Shown in pieces: positions 22,061 to 33,732 of a stretch of 64,000 nucleotides of DNA (the stretch's first letter is position 1; the number at the start of each line of letters is the position of its first letter). A program made the position numbers and the translations under genes. Below the pieces are notes generated by a model. The model had not been told where the DNA came from. It saw only the letters and a program-made list of their open reading frames with translations, and did no database searches. The stretch lies in contig JADHYV010000076.1 of NCBI GenBank assembly GCA_027604705.1, positions 1 to 64,000 on the forward strand, in the 5' to 3' direction. Source of the stretch: Allomyces arbusculus (Eukaryota; Blastocladiomycota; Blastocladiomycetes; Blastocladiales; Blastocladiaceae).

Positions 22061-23578
22061 TTCGGTAGGAAGGGACTGTGGTTGGGGTTCGGGACTTCAT
22101 GGTGGACGAGGGGACTCAGCGCGTCGCGCGCGTTATGAGTGTGCCAACGGAAAATATGACACGCATTCGGTGTTGTGATCCGAGAGAGAGCATGGTTGGC
22201 GTGCCACTTTGCCACCCCCGCTCGCAAGCAATCAAACGGCGCAGTAACGACACGCGTGCGTGCGGCGGACATTCGAGACTGCTCATTCAATTTGCGGGAT
22301 TTTCTACGGGCCGTGCTCAAGTCGGATGTGCAACAACGGTGGTTTTGTTCAGTGCGTTCTCGCCCAACCAACAGCCGTGCGCGACGCTGTCCGAGTTTTG
22401 TGCGACGCTTTGTTCCGAATAACATCAGAGTAACCGTTCATGAACGAGTCTGCACGGCGATCGAAACGCATGAGGGCGATCCTCGTCCGTCAGAAGCACT
22501 ACCACAAACAGCAACAGGGCAACCCAACCATCCCGCATCCACAACAATTGGTGGAGATGAGAGCCAGCTCGTTGCTCATGATTCTCCACCCTCCCTTTCC
22601 CGCGTCCTGGTTGATAAAATCGGAGAGCCTTGGCCTGGAAAAGGTCACAGCCAGCGATTCGCCAAACCGTATTTCTTCTCCAACCACCTGGAACACGCGC
22701 TTTTGCACGCCGATTCTTTTTCTTATGAACTCATGAACAACCAAGCCTCCGGATCCCGGAAGAAACGGAGTGGCGAAACCCAGGGCACCACCAAAAGCTG
22801 CCAGTGAGCAAGCCCAACTGTCGTGTATTCGGGCCGGCCCCTGCGCACACGCGTAAATGAAGTGAGGCGAAAGCAAGGGATTTTCGCTCGTCCCCAGCCC
22901 AAGTTCTTGCTTCGCCGCCAAAACAAAAAATGAACCACGAGTTGGATGAGGCAAAAGATGCGCAAAACACCAATAGCAGCCACTTTTGCGTCCGTTGCGC
23001 GACCGCCACAGTCGCCAGCGCAAACTCGGGGCCGAAAGTCCCGAAGAAATCATTGCTCCACGGTCGGGAAGGAAGGAGTGGTGAAGCTGGTGCCAAACCA
23101 AAACCGGTGAAGTCGTTTCACGCCGTACCAAGCATGCGCGCGCCAGCCATCCGCGCGTCCTGTTGCGCCTCCAAATGGCGCCGCCGCGTTGCAATCGGAT
23201 GAACAGATTCCCAGCCATTCCTGGGGATGCGCAACCGTATGTACGCGCACGTCTGCGCGCGGGGGCGTAACAACCCATCTGCTCCATACGCACTTGCGCG
23301 CCTTCGGCCCGTCGTCGTTGGACTGTTCGTGGTGGTATCGTCCATGGCAGCGTTTGGACAGCCATCTCGTTCATGGCGTTCATGGCTGGTCCTGAATCCA
23401 TTTAATGAGCGCGCACCCCCGCGTTCTCATTCTCCACCCTCTACTCCTCGAGCTCTTGCCCGCTGTCGTCCCTGATCGCGCTTGTGTGTCCTGCTGTTGT
23501 CGGTGAACGTGCTGGTTGCGTCCCCGACTTCATCCCGCGCAAAGACCCCTGCCAGTGCCATCCATTTGGACCGCCGCC
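22061..23578. other. Intergenic, includes homeobox gene promoter
   Basis: A 1.5 kb gap. One long minus-strand frame (22499-23401) exists, but it has no recognisable domain, is Arg/Cys/Trp-biased and is probably not a gene. The last few hundred bases should hold the promoter of the homeobox gene. Confidence 0.5.
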
Positions 23579-25559
23579 ATGACGACGGCATGTCTCGACT
23601 CGTACTTGACTGAGTCCGCCTTCAGCTCCTCGCCCGCTCCGCACCCGACGCTCCTCGACTCGACCCTGTCGTCGTTGACCGGGCCGTTTGAATCGTTTGT
23701 TCCTATGGATCTCTCGAGCCTGCTCGCGCCCGTGCACACGAGCCCCGCCGTGACCGGCGCGGACGTTGCCACTGCAAGCGCGCCAAATTCCGCGCTGTCG
23801 GCACTCTCCACCAGTATGCTCAGCGAGCAGGCCTCGCTGGATGCGCTGCCCGACTTCCAGCCGTTCTTGCTCGAGTCCACGTCCGTCGCGGTCGGGTCAA
23901 TGCCGACGCCCTCGTTCTCGCCCGCCGTGATGAGCACGTCGCTTACCGCACCGGCAGCCATGGCCACATTGACGAGTTCACCGGTCCCGCAACCGGGAAC
24001 GCTCCTCCTCGACCCAAGTTTCATGCCCAGCGGCAACGCGTCCACAATGCCGACAGCCATGCCCTCCCCGACCCCGTCACCGAGCGTTGGATTCCCGCAA
24101 ACCTGGTCGATGCGGTCAGTCGACGCGCCGCAACGTACGCCCTCGCTGCCCATCCCAGCCGCGCACGCTACCAAGATGACGGGTCGGCGCATGTCGATGC
24201 CGATGCTCCCGTCGTCACTGTCGATTTGCAGCACGACGCCGCCGCCGGTATTGCCGACACTGCACGAAGTGCCGCATGCGGGCGCGCCGATTTCGCCGGC
24301 CGACTCGACCAGCGAGACGGCAAGCTCGGGATTGCCAACGATGATGGCGCCGCTGGCGGTGCCCGCACCAGCACGCCGCATGTCCACGTCGTCGGTCGCC
24401 AGCGCGTCGGGTTCGACCGAGAAGACGCGCAGTAAGCTCACGCGTGAGCAAATGGCGACGTTGAAGCGCGTCTACGCGATCACGTATTTCCCGGATAAGG
24501 CGACCAAGGAGCAGCTCGCGCGCGAGCTTGGGTTGACGACGCGCGTGGTCCAGGTGCGGTGTGATGTTTTTCGTGATTCACTGTCGACCGTGTAACTCAT
24601 CGTTCGTGTCTTCATCCCTGCAGGTTTGGTTCCAGAACCAGCGCCAGTACCACCGCATCAAGATGAAGAAGAAGGCGCTGCAGCAGGAGCAGCAGCAGGC
24701 CCAAGCTGTGCTGGTGCAGTCCTCGCCCTCGGCAATGCAAGATTTGACCAGCGTTTCGGCCTCCCCGCTGGCGGGGATTACCGGATCGGTCACCTCGCCA
24801 TTCATCTTGCCGCTGGCCAACTCGCCCGCGCAAACGCCGTCCACTGGCGCGTCACCAGCCGTGGGTCCCGCGCCGGGCATGACGCCACCCGTCGCGCACC
24901 TGCAACTCAACCTGGGCGGCACGGGCCGGCGCAACTCGGCCCCGCCCTCGTTCTTTGGAATGCAGTTTGGCAGCATGTCGCCATCGCTCATGATGCCGCC
25001 ACCGCCAGCCACGCCCGCGTCGCCGTTCCCGCTCGAGCAGCAGCAGTGCGCAAGTCCCGCAATCATGGCCTCCGGCAATCTGGCGCTGCCGTCCATCGAC
25101 TCTTTCTCATCGTCGTTCGATTATTCGGGCATGCCAGCGTGCCCGACAAGCACCACCATGGCCGCGACCTTGACGACGAGCACGTTCTCGGCGCCGCCGG
25201 CGATCCCGTCGACGACGTTGCCGATGCCGGTGGACTTGCCGCTCGACTACGCGACTTTCACGACGTTGCTCGACAACCACACCGTGTCGGCCGCGCCGAC
25301 CGCGTCGTCGACGCTGGCTGTGGGTATCGTCGACACGGTTCCGATGGACACGTCGTTTGGGTCGTCGTTCCCAACCGCGACGTCGTCCTCGTTCGTGCCC
25401 TCAGCCACGAACTACGTGACGCTCGACCACGCGCTCGGCATGCACAACACGACGTCGAGTCCGACGCCGGCCCTGGCGCAGCTGCGGCTGAACGATTCGC
25501 CGGTCCCGGCGCACGCACAGCTCCCGCGCGTGCGATCCTTCTCGATGCATCAGTTCTAA
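23579..25559 (+). CDS. Homeodomain transcription factor
   Basis: Exons 23579-24553 and 24624-25559, joined by a 70-nt intron, give 636 residues. The start ATG sits in a strong context (GCCGCCATGA). The homeodomain is at about residues 285-340: TRSKLTREQMATLKRVY, KEQLARELGL and, across the intron, VVQVWFQNQRQYHRIK. The invariant helix-3 residues W48, F49, N51 and R53 are kept, while Q52, Q54 and Y55 depart from the usual WFQNRRAK, which may alter DNA preference. The intron sits inside helix 3. The flanks are Ser/Thr/Pro/Met-rich and probably act in regulation; a Gln-rich coil (QQEQQQAQ) follows the homeodomain. It is expected to act in the nucleus. Targets are unknown. Confidence 0.9.
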
Positions 25560-25845
25560 GCTGGTCTTGAACTGGATGTAATCGAAGTTGGCTGCACGCA
25601 TTTTTTATAGTGTATCCATAGCCCTCTTGCCACGACTTTTGTAGTTTTGGCTTTTGTTCTTGCACGTTCGGTAGTGTTGTTCGAGATTGCTTTGGGTGGA
25701 AGGCGTGGGGTGCTTGTTGATCGACGCTTCACTCTCCTGACCCAAAAGTCCCTCCTGTCATTTCGAAAAACGTGGACCCCCAATAAAGCGTTCCCCGCAA
25801 CGCACCGCATCCATTGCCCTCTTCCTTCTCCACCCACTTTCATCC

Positions 25846-28157
25846 TTACCCGCGCCCCGCCGCCCGCGGCGACGCGCGCACGGGTACAGTCCATAGATGT
25901 GACCCCAGCATCCCACTCCCACTTCCAGTCCCTCCGCCCACCTTCCCTCCACCCCGCATCATCACTGCGCTCGCCCCGCCGGCCCCCACGCTCGCCGACG
26001 ACGCCCTCCGCATCGGGGTATAACCCTCCCCACCCGTTTCCGGCAGGATCGCACCCAAATTACTCACACTCATCGACAATGTCGCCCGCGGCGGCGCTAC
26101 CGGTCGAGGGCGCACGACTGGTGGGGTCCGCGGCAATTTCGCCGCGCTCGGGCGCGAGCGTGCGCGCGGGCTCGATGCGACAGCCGCAGTGGCGGCCGGT
26201 TTCCGAATGGGCGGCAAGTGCGGTTTAGAAGTGTCGGCCAGGTTCGCGCGCACGGCTTCCTTGCGCGCGCGGGTCGCGGCGGTCTCGGCGACAACGAAAA
26301 GGGACTGTGCGGTGGTCAGGTAGGTCGCGTACCGCTCGGCGGTGGCCGGGTCCGAGGGGGGGTACACGCGCTCGAAGAGGCCGAGGTGTGCGGTTTCATA
26401 TGCAGTCGCGGCGTCGAGCGGGTCGGACGGCGAGCAGTCGTCGGTGGCGGCAGGTGGTGCCGGCGACGGGTTGAGCGGCAGCAGTGGCGGTGCAGGGGAG
26501 TCGTCGGCCTCGTCTGCAGAGTCTGCGTCGGGATCGTTGTCCACGACGGTTGGTGCGGCCACGGGTTTGGGCGCGAGGCTAGTTGCCGCCAGTGGGGATG
26601 CGCCAGCCGCAGTTGTGTTGCTACCCGCGTAGAGCCGCTGCTTGGCCTGCTTGCGGTCGCGGCGCATCCACTTGCGCGGGTTGAGGCTCGTCGGGTTGAG
26701 CAGCCCGAAAATGTTTTCGAGCAGACCTTGCTTGAGCGTGTGGTCGACAGCTGTTTCGCAGCTGAGACTCGGTGAGTGGTTGATCTGCACATCGTGCAAG
26801 GTAGTGAGTGCGGCTCACGATCGAGGACGGGTGAGGAAAAGGCACACACCTCCAAGACAAATGGCCGCAGCTTATGGTCCAGGATCACGTCAAAGCCAAG
26901 AAGCTCAAAGCACAGGCTGCCGTCGCCGTTGGGTGTGCAGGTGCGGAAGACGCGCGCGAGCTCCGGTTGCACGGTCAGGATGCTTTTCGCGATGATGTCT
27001 TTGATGCTCGTCCAGATCGCGCCGGTGCCGTCGTGGCCGAGCGAGTCGAGGTACTCGAGCGCCCAGGTGAGGGTCCTGGTGAAATGAGACGGGCGTGAGA
27101 GATGAGAATGTGCACGCGCATCGAAGCACTGATTTAGAGCGTACCGCTTGGATCCGCCGTCGGCTCCACCGTCGACAAACTTAGTGGACCGCTTGTTGAC
27201 CGAGTAGTTGGTCAAGTGCATGCAGATCTGCGCCTGGTTGTCGAGGGCCGGCCCAGAGCCGTATGGCTCGGTCGCGAAACGCGCGAGCCCTTCCTTGTAG
27301 ACGAACAGACGCAACGGGTCACACTGCGTGATGAGCGCGTAAACGCGCATGTCGAACTTGTACCCCTCGATGAGCAGCGGCTATATCGTTTGGTAAGGCG
27401 CTGTCAGATCCGGATGACAACTTCACCGCCACAAACCAAACGCCAATTCAGCGCGAACCGTACCCGCTCAATGTACTGCTGCACGACCATTTCGTACTCG
27501 GGGTTGGTCTGGAACTCGGCCGGATCCGAGAACAGGTAAATGCCGATCCCACGCGACTTCGAATCGGGTTTTGCGATATACCAGCGCGGCGGGCGCCCTC
27601 GTGCCGCTCGTGCGCGTGCCCGCGCGCCGGCGAAAGCGGTAAACGCGACCGCATCGGTGCGCATGCACCATGTGCGGGGCCAAAAAGCGTACTCGTGCGG
27701 GAACTCGTTGCGCATCTTGGTGAGGTTGCGCGCGAGATAGTCCTTGTGGCACAGGTGGTGCATCGCCGGAAAGTGGTTGATGCGCTGCCAGGGGCGCATG
27801 TGTAGCAGCTGGTCGACGGTCACGACGCCGTCCTGCCACTGGATGGTCCAGTCGGTCGGGGACGTGGTGGCGGCAAGACCAATGCCCTCGCCGGCACGTA
27901 GGACTGGACGGTAAAGTGGGTGGGTGGTGAGGATCGCGTGCCGCTGCTGTATTATATTGCCGTTATCAGGCTGGTCGGGAAGGAAGCGAACCGACGGAGT
28001 GCTTTGTGTTCTCAACGTTGATGGTCGGTGTCCATTTCCGCTTCCTTGCGCTCGGGCTTATCGGGGACGTGGTCTGCTTGGATGGGTCGGCGTGGCGCGG
28101 GGTTGCAGCGTTGCCGGCCGTGATAATGGTTGAGCTGGATCTCTTGGCTGAAATCAT
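25846..28157 (-). CDS. Tubulin-tyrosine-ligase-like (TTLL) glutamylase-type enzyme
   Basis: Exons 28157-27464, 27380-27145, 27075-26850 and 26784-25846. TTLL landmarks are in order: RKRKWTPTINVENTKHSV, INHFPAMHHLCHKDYLARN, KPDSKSRGIGIYLF (nucleotide binding), RPLLIEGYKFDMRVY, HLTNYSVNK and FVLEINHSPSLSC. The order resembles the TTLL4/6/13 polyglutamylases, which add Glu chains to tubulin tails in cilia and centrioles. A Pro/Ala-rich C-terminal tail of about 250 residues follows. The first exon is one base too long: at 27991-27992 a GG where one G would give SVVRF breaks the frame, so either the sequence has an indel error or the allele is broken. The start at 28157 is a guess. Corrected length would be 697 residues. 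Confidence 0.85.
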
Positions 28158-28631
28158 TGTCAAGTATTTGGAGGAAAGGGAGTGAGGAGAGGGCCTGAGC
28201 GTGTCGCGCGTCGCACGTCTGTTGGTTCGAGTTGATGGGTACGGCGCTTTAAGCACCAATCGAGTGGCTTCTATCGTTATTGTTGGAATTGCATCGGGTC
28301 GTGCGCGATTGCCCGCGTCGTATGCCGCAACGAGGTCGCCGTCGACGATCACTAAGACCGTGAAAGCCGTGGAGGAGTTGTTGGACGCGGGACAGGCGCG
28401 AGACATAAGTACTACAGTCACGCGATTTCCACGCGACTTGGGTGTCGACAGCAGCTGCCTGGCCACACGCGCCTCTGACGCTCCCGTCGCGCTTCCCGAT
28501 CGCTCCTGCAGCAAAAGCGCGTCGGATCACCAGGACGTCCTCGGGTGCAACTGCCCGCAGAGTGCAACCTTGAGGAATCAGTCTGACCGTTGTCGACCGC
28601 GCTCGCAACCGCCCAGCAACGCCTCCTCACC
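28158..28631. promoter_or_regulatory. Bidirectional promoter, TTLL and UCH genes
   Basis: A 470 bp gap between divergent start codons. Open frames here have no coding character. Confidence 0.5.
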
Positions 28632-29815
28632 ATGGCCGAAAAGACAGCTTGGGTCCCGCTCGAGTCGAATCCTGAAGTAACAACCCTCTTTAATCATTCC
28701 CGAAATGGCAACAACGCGTTCTCTTCCACGAAACTGACTGGATTGCGCCCTTGTGCAAATATTGATCGTTGCGGCCCTTGCTCTCCTTTTGATCATACGC
28801 GACACGGCCCGCGTTCTCCTCAATGAACAGGTGTTGAACGAGGTCCGCGTTTTTTCCGCGCTCAAAGATGCTTGGCCACCGAAGACTGACTTGCAGAACC
28901 TGTTCACGTGCAAGTTTGTCACCAAGCTCGGCGTGCCACAGGACTGGGCTTTTTGCGACGTCTTTGGCCTTGATGTACGCACCTGATCACAGAATCGGTG
29001 CGCAATTCACTGTCTGACGCCTTTCCCGTCCAGCCCGAGCTGCTGGCCATGGTCCCCCCCGCTATTGCCGTGATCTTGCTCTTTCCAATCACGGAAAAAG
29101 TACATTTTCTCCAGGTGTCGGTTCCATGGTTCTGCTCCTCATCTTCCACCTCTCGCTGCTCGCGTAGTACGAAGCGTACCGCAAATCCGAAGACCAGCGC
29201 CTGCTCGCGTCGCCTCCCACAGTCCCGGGTTCGGCCTATTTTCTCAAGCAAACGATCGGCAACGCCTGTGGCACCATCGCAGTCCTGCACTCGGTGCTCA
29301 ACAATGCCGACCTGCTTCCGCTCGCTGGCACGCCGCTCGGCCAGATCCTGACCACGACCAAGACCATGACGCCGCAGGAGCGCGCCAATGCGCTCGAGCA
29401 CAACACGGCACGTTTCTTCTCCACCCGGTTTTCTGCTCAAATGATGCGAATCGCTGACGGTTGACCGGTTCCGTTGCAGGACATTGCCAATGCACACTCG
29501 CAAGTCGCTCAGCTGGGCCAAACCGCGGCGCCGTCGGCCGACGCGGACGTGGACCTGCACTTTGTCGCGTTTGTTGGGGTCGAGGGCCAGCTGCTCGAAC
29601 TCGATGGCCGCCGCCCGTTCCCGATCCCGCATGGGCCCTTGGGCGACCAGTCGCTGCTCGAGGTATGGTTTTAAATCGAGTTCCGCTGGCGGTATCCAAA
29701 CTCACATCGCTTGGATGGTTGCGGATAGAATGTGGCGCGCGTCGTTCGCGAGTTCATCCAGCGCGACCCGGACAACCTCCAGTTCAACCTGATTGCACTT
29801 GCTCAGGCCGAGTGA
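28632..29815 (+). CDS. Ubiquitin carboxyl-terminal hydrolase, UCH-L3/YUH1 type
   Basis: Six exons, 28632-28676, 28897-28974, 29034-29099, 29168-29407, 29480-29662 and 29729-29815, give 232 residues, close to human UCHL3 (230). The reading follows UCHL3 throughout: [44 protein letters not shown] with the catalytic Cys, VDLHFVAFV with the catalytic His, ELDGRRPFP with the catalytic Asp, and a C-terminus in [10 protein letters not shown]. Such enzymes free ubiquitin or NEDD8 from small adducts in the cytosol. The intron at 29408-29479 has a GC donor (GCACGT) instead of GT; phase and alignment length both require it. The first intron (220 nt) is unusually long here, and the border at 28897 is the least certain. 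Confidence 0.93.
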
Positions 29816-30731
29816 TAGCGGGCAAGCATTGCTTGTTGACATTTGTTCTCGTTGATTCCAACATGGTTGTCATTTCATTTTGGGCGGGCGCAGCGGCCAT
29901 CTGGCGATGCTGCTTCTGATCAGATGCTCATCGGACGTTGCAAAACACGGTCACAACACCCGGTCGCTTGGATGCGGGCCGATGCAGGCGCGGGTCGATG
30001 CTCGACTTGCTCCACTCTGTGCGGCGCGAAATTCCGATGCAATTGCTGGTGGTAGATGGAGAATGGCATGCCATGTTTTCGGCGCTCTCATATATGGAAA
30101 TATTGGAAAGAGTCTGCCTGCACATGGCCAGCACATTGCTCACATACAAGCGTCACAATCTGAGCCGTGCTGAACTTGCTCTCCCCAGGTCCTCGTGTGA
30201 CCGTATCGCGCAGTGGTGTTGAAGAATCGCTGAGTGATCTATTTTGCTGTTCTTCTCGATACCGCCGCTCTTTGAGTGTCGGTCAGAAGTATCTGTATCC
30301 GCATCGGCTTGCGCGCATCTATTTACCCGCACGCAGAAAACGAACGGCGAATGCCTGACCGCAGATTAGTTTCTAGACAATGGACGAAAAGTGTGAGCGT
30401 TGTTCTGGACACATGGGCAGGGATTGACAGACTGTGGGCCATGGATCGTCGTTGCGGTATGGAGCAGCGCCATGTGGCGGGCCCCAGCTCCCGGAAATAG
30501 GAATCGAGCCGGGCTTCTTCGGTTGCTGGCAACACGATCGACCTGCACCCCCGGCAAACCTTCACTGTCATTCTTGTCAATCGCTGGCATTTGTCCACGG
30601 TCGAGACGACTGCAGTTAAAGAAGGAGCGCCAGAACCGACCCAAGATCCGTGTCCAAGCTTGTCACAACGTCAGCCCGCCCGAGCTCGCTTTGCACGCGG
30701 GCTACCACGCCCCCACTTGCCATTGTAAATC
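29816..30731. other. Intergenic, nothing seen
   Basis: About 900 bp of mixed composition between the UCH stop codon and the membrane-protein gene. No recognisable open frame. The last part should contain the promoter of the gene at 30732. Confidence 0.5.
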
Positions 30732-33615
30732 ATGGAATCGGAGATTCTCCTTGGTCCCGTCGAGTTTGCCGTCTGGCAGACCATGACGCGCTACGTTGCC
30801 GTGGCCATTGTCGTGCGGCTCGTCTACCTGGCTGTATTTGTGCGCCGTCCCGGTTTCTTGCTCGCTGTCGAACTCGATCCAGCCAGTGCCATTGCGTCAT
30901 TCGTGCGGTTCGCGACAAGGCGGCCCTCCGCGATTCGCGACATGTCTGAGCTGCTTCTCGCCACCAGTTTGCTCCTGCTCGCCCTGGTCGGTGTGTTTGT
31001 CGACTTTGCCCTGTCGACGGCCTTTTCCGCATACCAGCAAAACCGGCAAGTGCGCGTGGTTTGGGTGCGGCCAACGAATGCCACGGCGCGCCCCTGGGTG
31101 CCTCTGGAACAATACGGTCAAGCTGCGCCGCGACACGCGGCGAACACGATTCTCCAGGCCATGATCAAGGACAAGCTCGGCAACGAGACGATCTGGGTCG
31201 AGACCGTTGGCACGTTGACCGAGGCCGAGATCATGTCCATGCAGTTTGACGACCAGTGTGGTGGAGGAAGAGCAAGTGGTGTGGAAGCATTGGCACACGC
31301 CACCGGTGATCTTGATGAAGCCGTGATCAGTGGAACCGGTTTGGTGGCCGTGCGCATGGACACGGACGCGTCGCAGCACGGGACAGCTATGCTCGGGCAT
31401 GTACGTTGTTGATGAACGTTGTTCATGTTTGCGTATCGTTCATGGTTGGCTGACACTGTTGTTAACCCAGAAAACTCGACTCTACGCCGTTGATTGGAGT
31501 GATGACGCTAGCCGGTCGACCATGATCCTGCCCGTACCCGTCACCCGACTCGCCGAGAGCCCGGGCCGTCTTGACGCCACGATGCCCGCCACGGCCGCGT
31601 TGCAGCGCTACGGTGTCGCTGCGGTCGGCGCCTTCATGAACTCTTACCACATGGAATGCGGCCTTTCGCCTACCGAAGTGGACGAGTGGATCAAAGTGCG
31701 CACGGCGGCACCACGGTCGCCAAAAGGGCCGTATTCCGTGGCGCCTGATCTCGACCCATCGACGGCCAGGACTTCGTCGTCGGACCCGCGACCGAGTCGG
31801 CCCATCGCGCTGCAGTACATGGACTACACGCAAGTCAGCACCATGGGCCGGCAGGGCGAGGAAAGTACGGCGGGCACCGTGACGGCGGTCTTGGCATCAC
31901 TCGATCCAGAGCGCACGTCGCGCGGCGAATTCGAGTTTGTCACGTTCGGCTCGCTCACGGCCACGACCAAGACGTCGATCAAGGTGGCCTCGCTTGTGAC
32001 CGTGTCGGAGGCGCTCGTCGCGGCGGGAAGGTTCTCGTCGAATCGATTGACGACGCAGATCGCGCTCACGTCCATCAATCAGACGTGCTCGCCATCGCCC
32101 GACGCGGTTGGTTCGTTCAAGGTTGGCACGACGATTAGGCCGACGGATCAGGAGAGCGCGTCGGGGTACGCAGTCGCGTCGTCGCGCCGCCCGTTTGCGT
32201 GGTCTGCACGGGACACGGTTTCGGGTGCCTCACTTTGCCGACTCGACGTGACGGGCCTTGGATCGACCCGGCTCATTGACGTCAATGGCACGCAAAGTGC
32301 TGCGACGGACGTGCGGCAGACGATGCAGTACTTGACGGGCGCGCAAGTGTGCCGGGTGGTCGTGCGCAACTTCAAGAGCCCGAGCGACCTCTCTTCCTCT
32401 GGCTCGACGGCCATGGCGCGACGCGGCGACTTTGTCGTTGCCGCGCAGGTCGTCAACCACCATGTGAACTACCGGGTGCGGTGCATGGAACCGTCGGTCA
32501 TGGCCGATGCGGTCGAGCAAATGAAGTTGGATCCGGCGAGCCGAACTGAACCGCGCCCGCTTCTGACCATGGGTATGTTGTCGCGGTGGTGGGGGCCCGA
32601 CTCGGTCGCCGACAACGGGTTCGCGGACGAATCGCGGACGGGCTGGGTGCAGATTCGCATGGACGTGGCCAATTCCGGTGGCCTCGTCGCTGACGGATCA
32701 GCGTCGTACCCGTCATGGACCGATCCAGACGGGCCGCAGCAGTATTCGATGAACGCGGTGCGTGTTGACAAGTGGGAAGTGGTCGGGTCGCTTGCGCTCG
32801 TTGTCGCCCTCGTCGTCCTCGGCTTTTTGCGGCGGCTGCCCATGCTTTATGACACGGTCGTCATGCAGCTCTTCCTCTACCCGGACCTGCGTCGGGTTCA
32901 CGACCGAACGAGCAAGTCGCTCCCCACCGCACCCAGCGCCCTGTTAGAGCCGTTTCACCACCCAGCGAGTGCCGGCCGTGTGGACCGGCACATGCTCGTT
33001 GAGGACCTGACCTTCAAGGCGACGCTGGTCCTGATCGAGTATCCCGCTGGCATGGATCCGGTCGCGGCCATGGCGGCACCTTGGTCCGATACACGTCCAC
33101 CTGTGGCGTTTGACGTGCAATTTGTGCACGCCAATCAACGCCAAGTGTGGACGCCGTTTGGCTCGCTTCCGCTCCCGCATCGCACTGCGTCGTCGCTGCG
33201 GCCGTGGGCGTCGTTTGCGCGCTGGATGGCGTCGTGGGTGCATCGTCGGCCACCGTCGCGTGCGTTCCCGCGCGTCGAGGCGCAACGGGGGCTTCGACGA
33301 ACATTTGGCTGGCGCGGCGAGGATAGTGCCGAGCCGGTGCCGGCCAATTCGCCGTGGCCGGCGCATCAACGTGATTCGGCCATGGCCTGGGGCACGAAAG
33401 ACAACATGGCGCTGGCCTCGCCACGATTGACGACCACCACGATGACGCGCCCCGATTTAGATCCGTCGGTCATGCCCGTCGTGCTCCTCGTGTCAAACAA
33501 TTACAGCACGATCAAGAAGCGCATGCATGAGCGATTTGAAGAGCTTAACTCGTCGGCTGGAACGCGCAGCAGTCATTTGTGGGACACCAGTGATCCGATC
33601 CCGTCTTGCATGTAA
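30732..33615 (+). CDS. Large three-pass membrane protein, unrecognised family, copy 1
   Basis: Exons 30732-31400 and 31471-33615 (70-nt intron) give 937 residues. Hydrophobic segments lie at about residues 20-37, 74-96 and 657-676. Between the second and third is a soluble domain of about 550 residues; after the third comes a tail of about 260 residues. The N-terminus MESEILLGPVEFAVWQ and the tail motifs LPMLYDTVVMQLFLY, LVEDLTFKATLVLIEYPAGM and FDVQFVHANQRQVWTPFG are shared with the gene at 47639. No domain is recognised. The even spread of conservation and the surface-type topology suggest a cell-surface or endomembrane protein; this is inference. It is one of three copies in the window. 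Confidence 0.82.
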
Positions 33616-33653
33616 ATATAGTACCTTCCCGTCGTCTGATCAACACCTTGCCG

Positions 33654-33665
33654 CCCCCCCCCCCC
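33654..33665. repeat. C homopolymer
   Basis: A run of about 12 C in the short gap between the membrane-protein gene and the lipase stop codon. Confidence 0.8.
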
Positions 33666-33732
33666 TCCCTCACTCTGTCTCCCACTCGGCCGCAATGATT
33701 GCGAGAAGACACTGGTATATAATGCACTATCT

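Noticed and set aside
22499-23401. 300-codon minus-strand frame
   Set aside because: No domain, odd composition rich in Arg, Cys and Trp, no conserved neighbour, and overlap with the homeobox promoter. Likely chance in GC-rich DNA.
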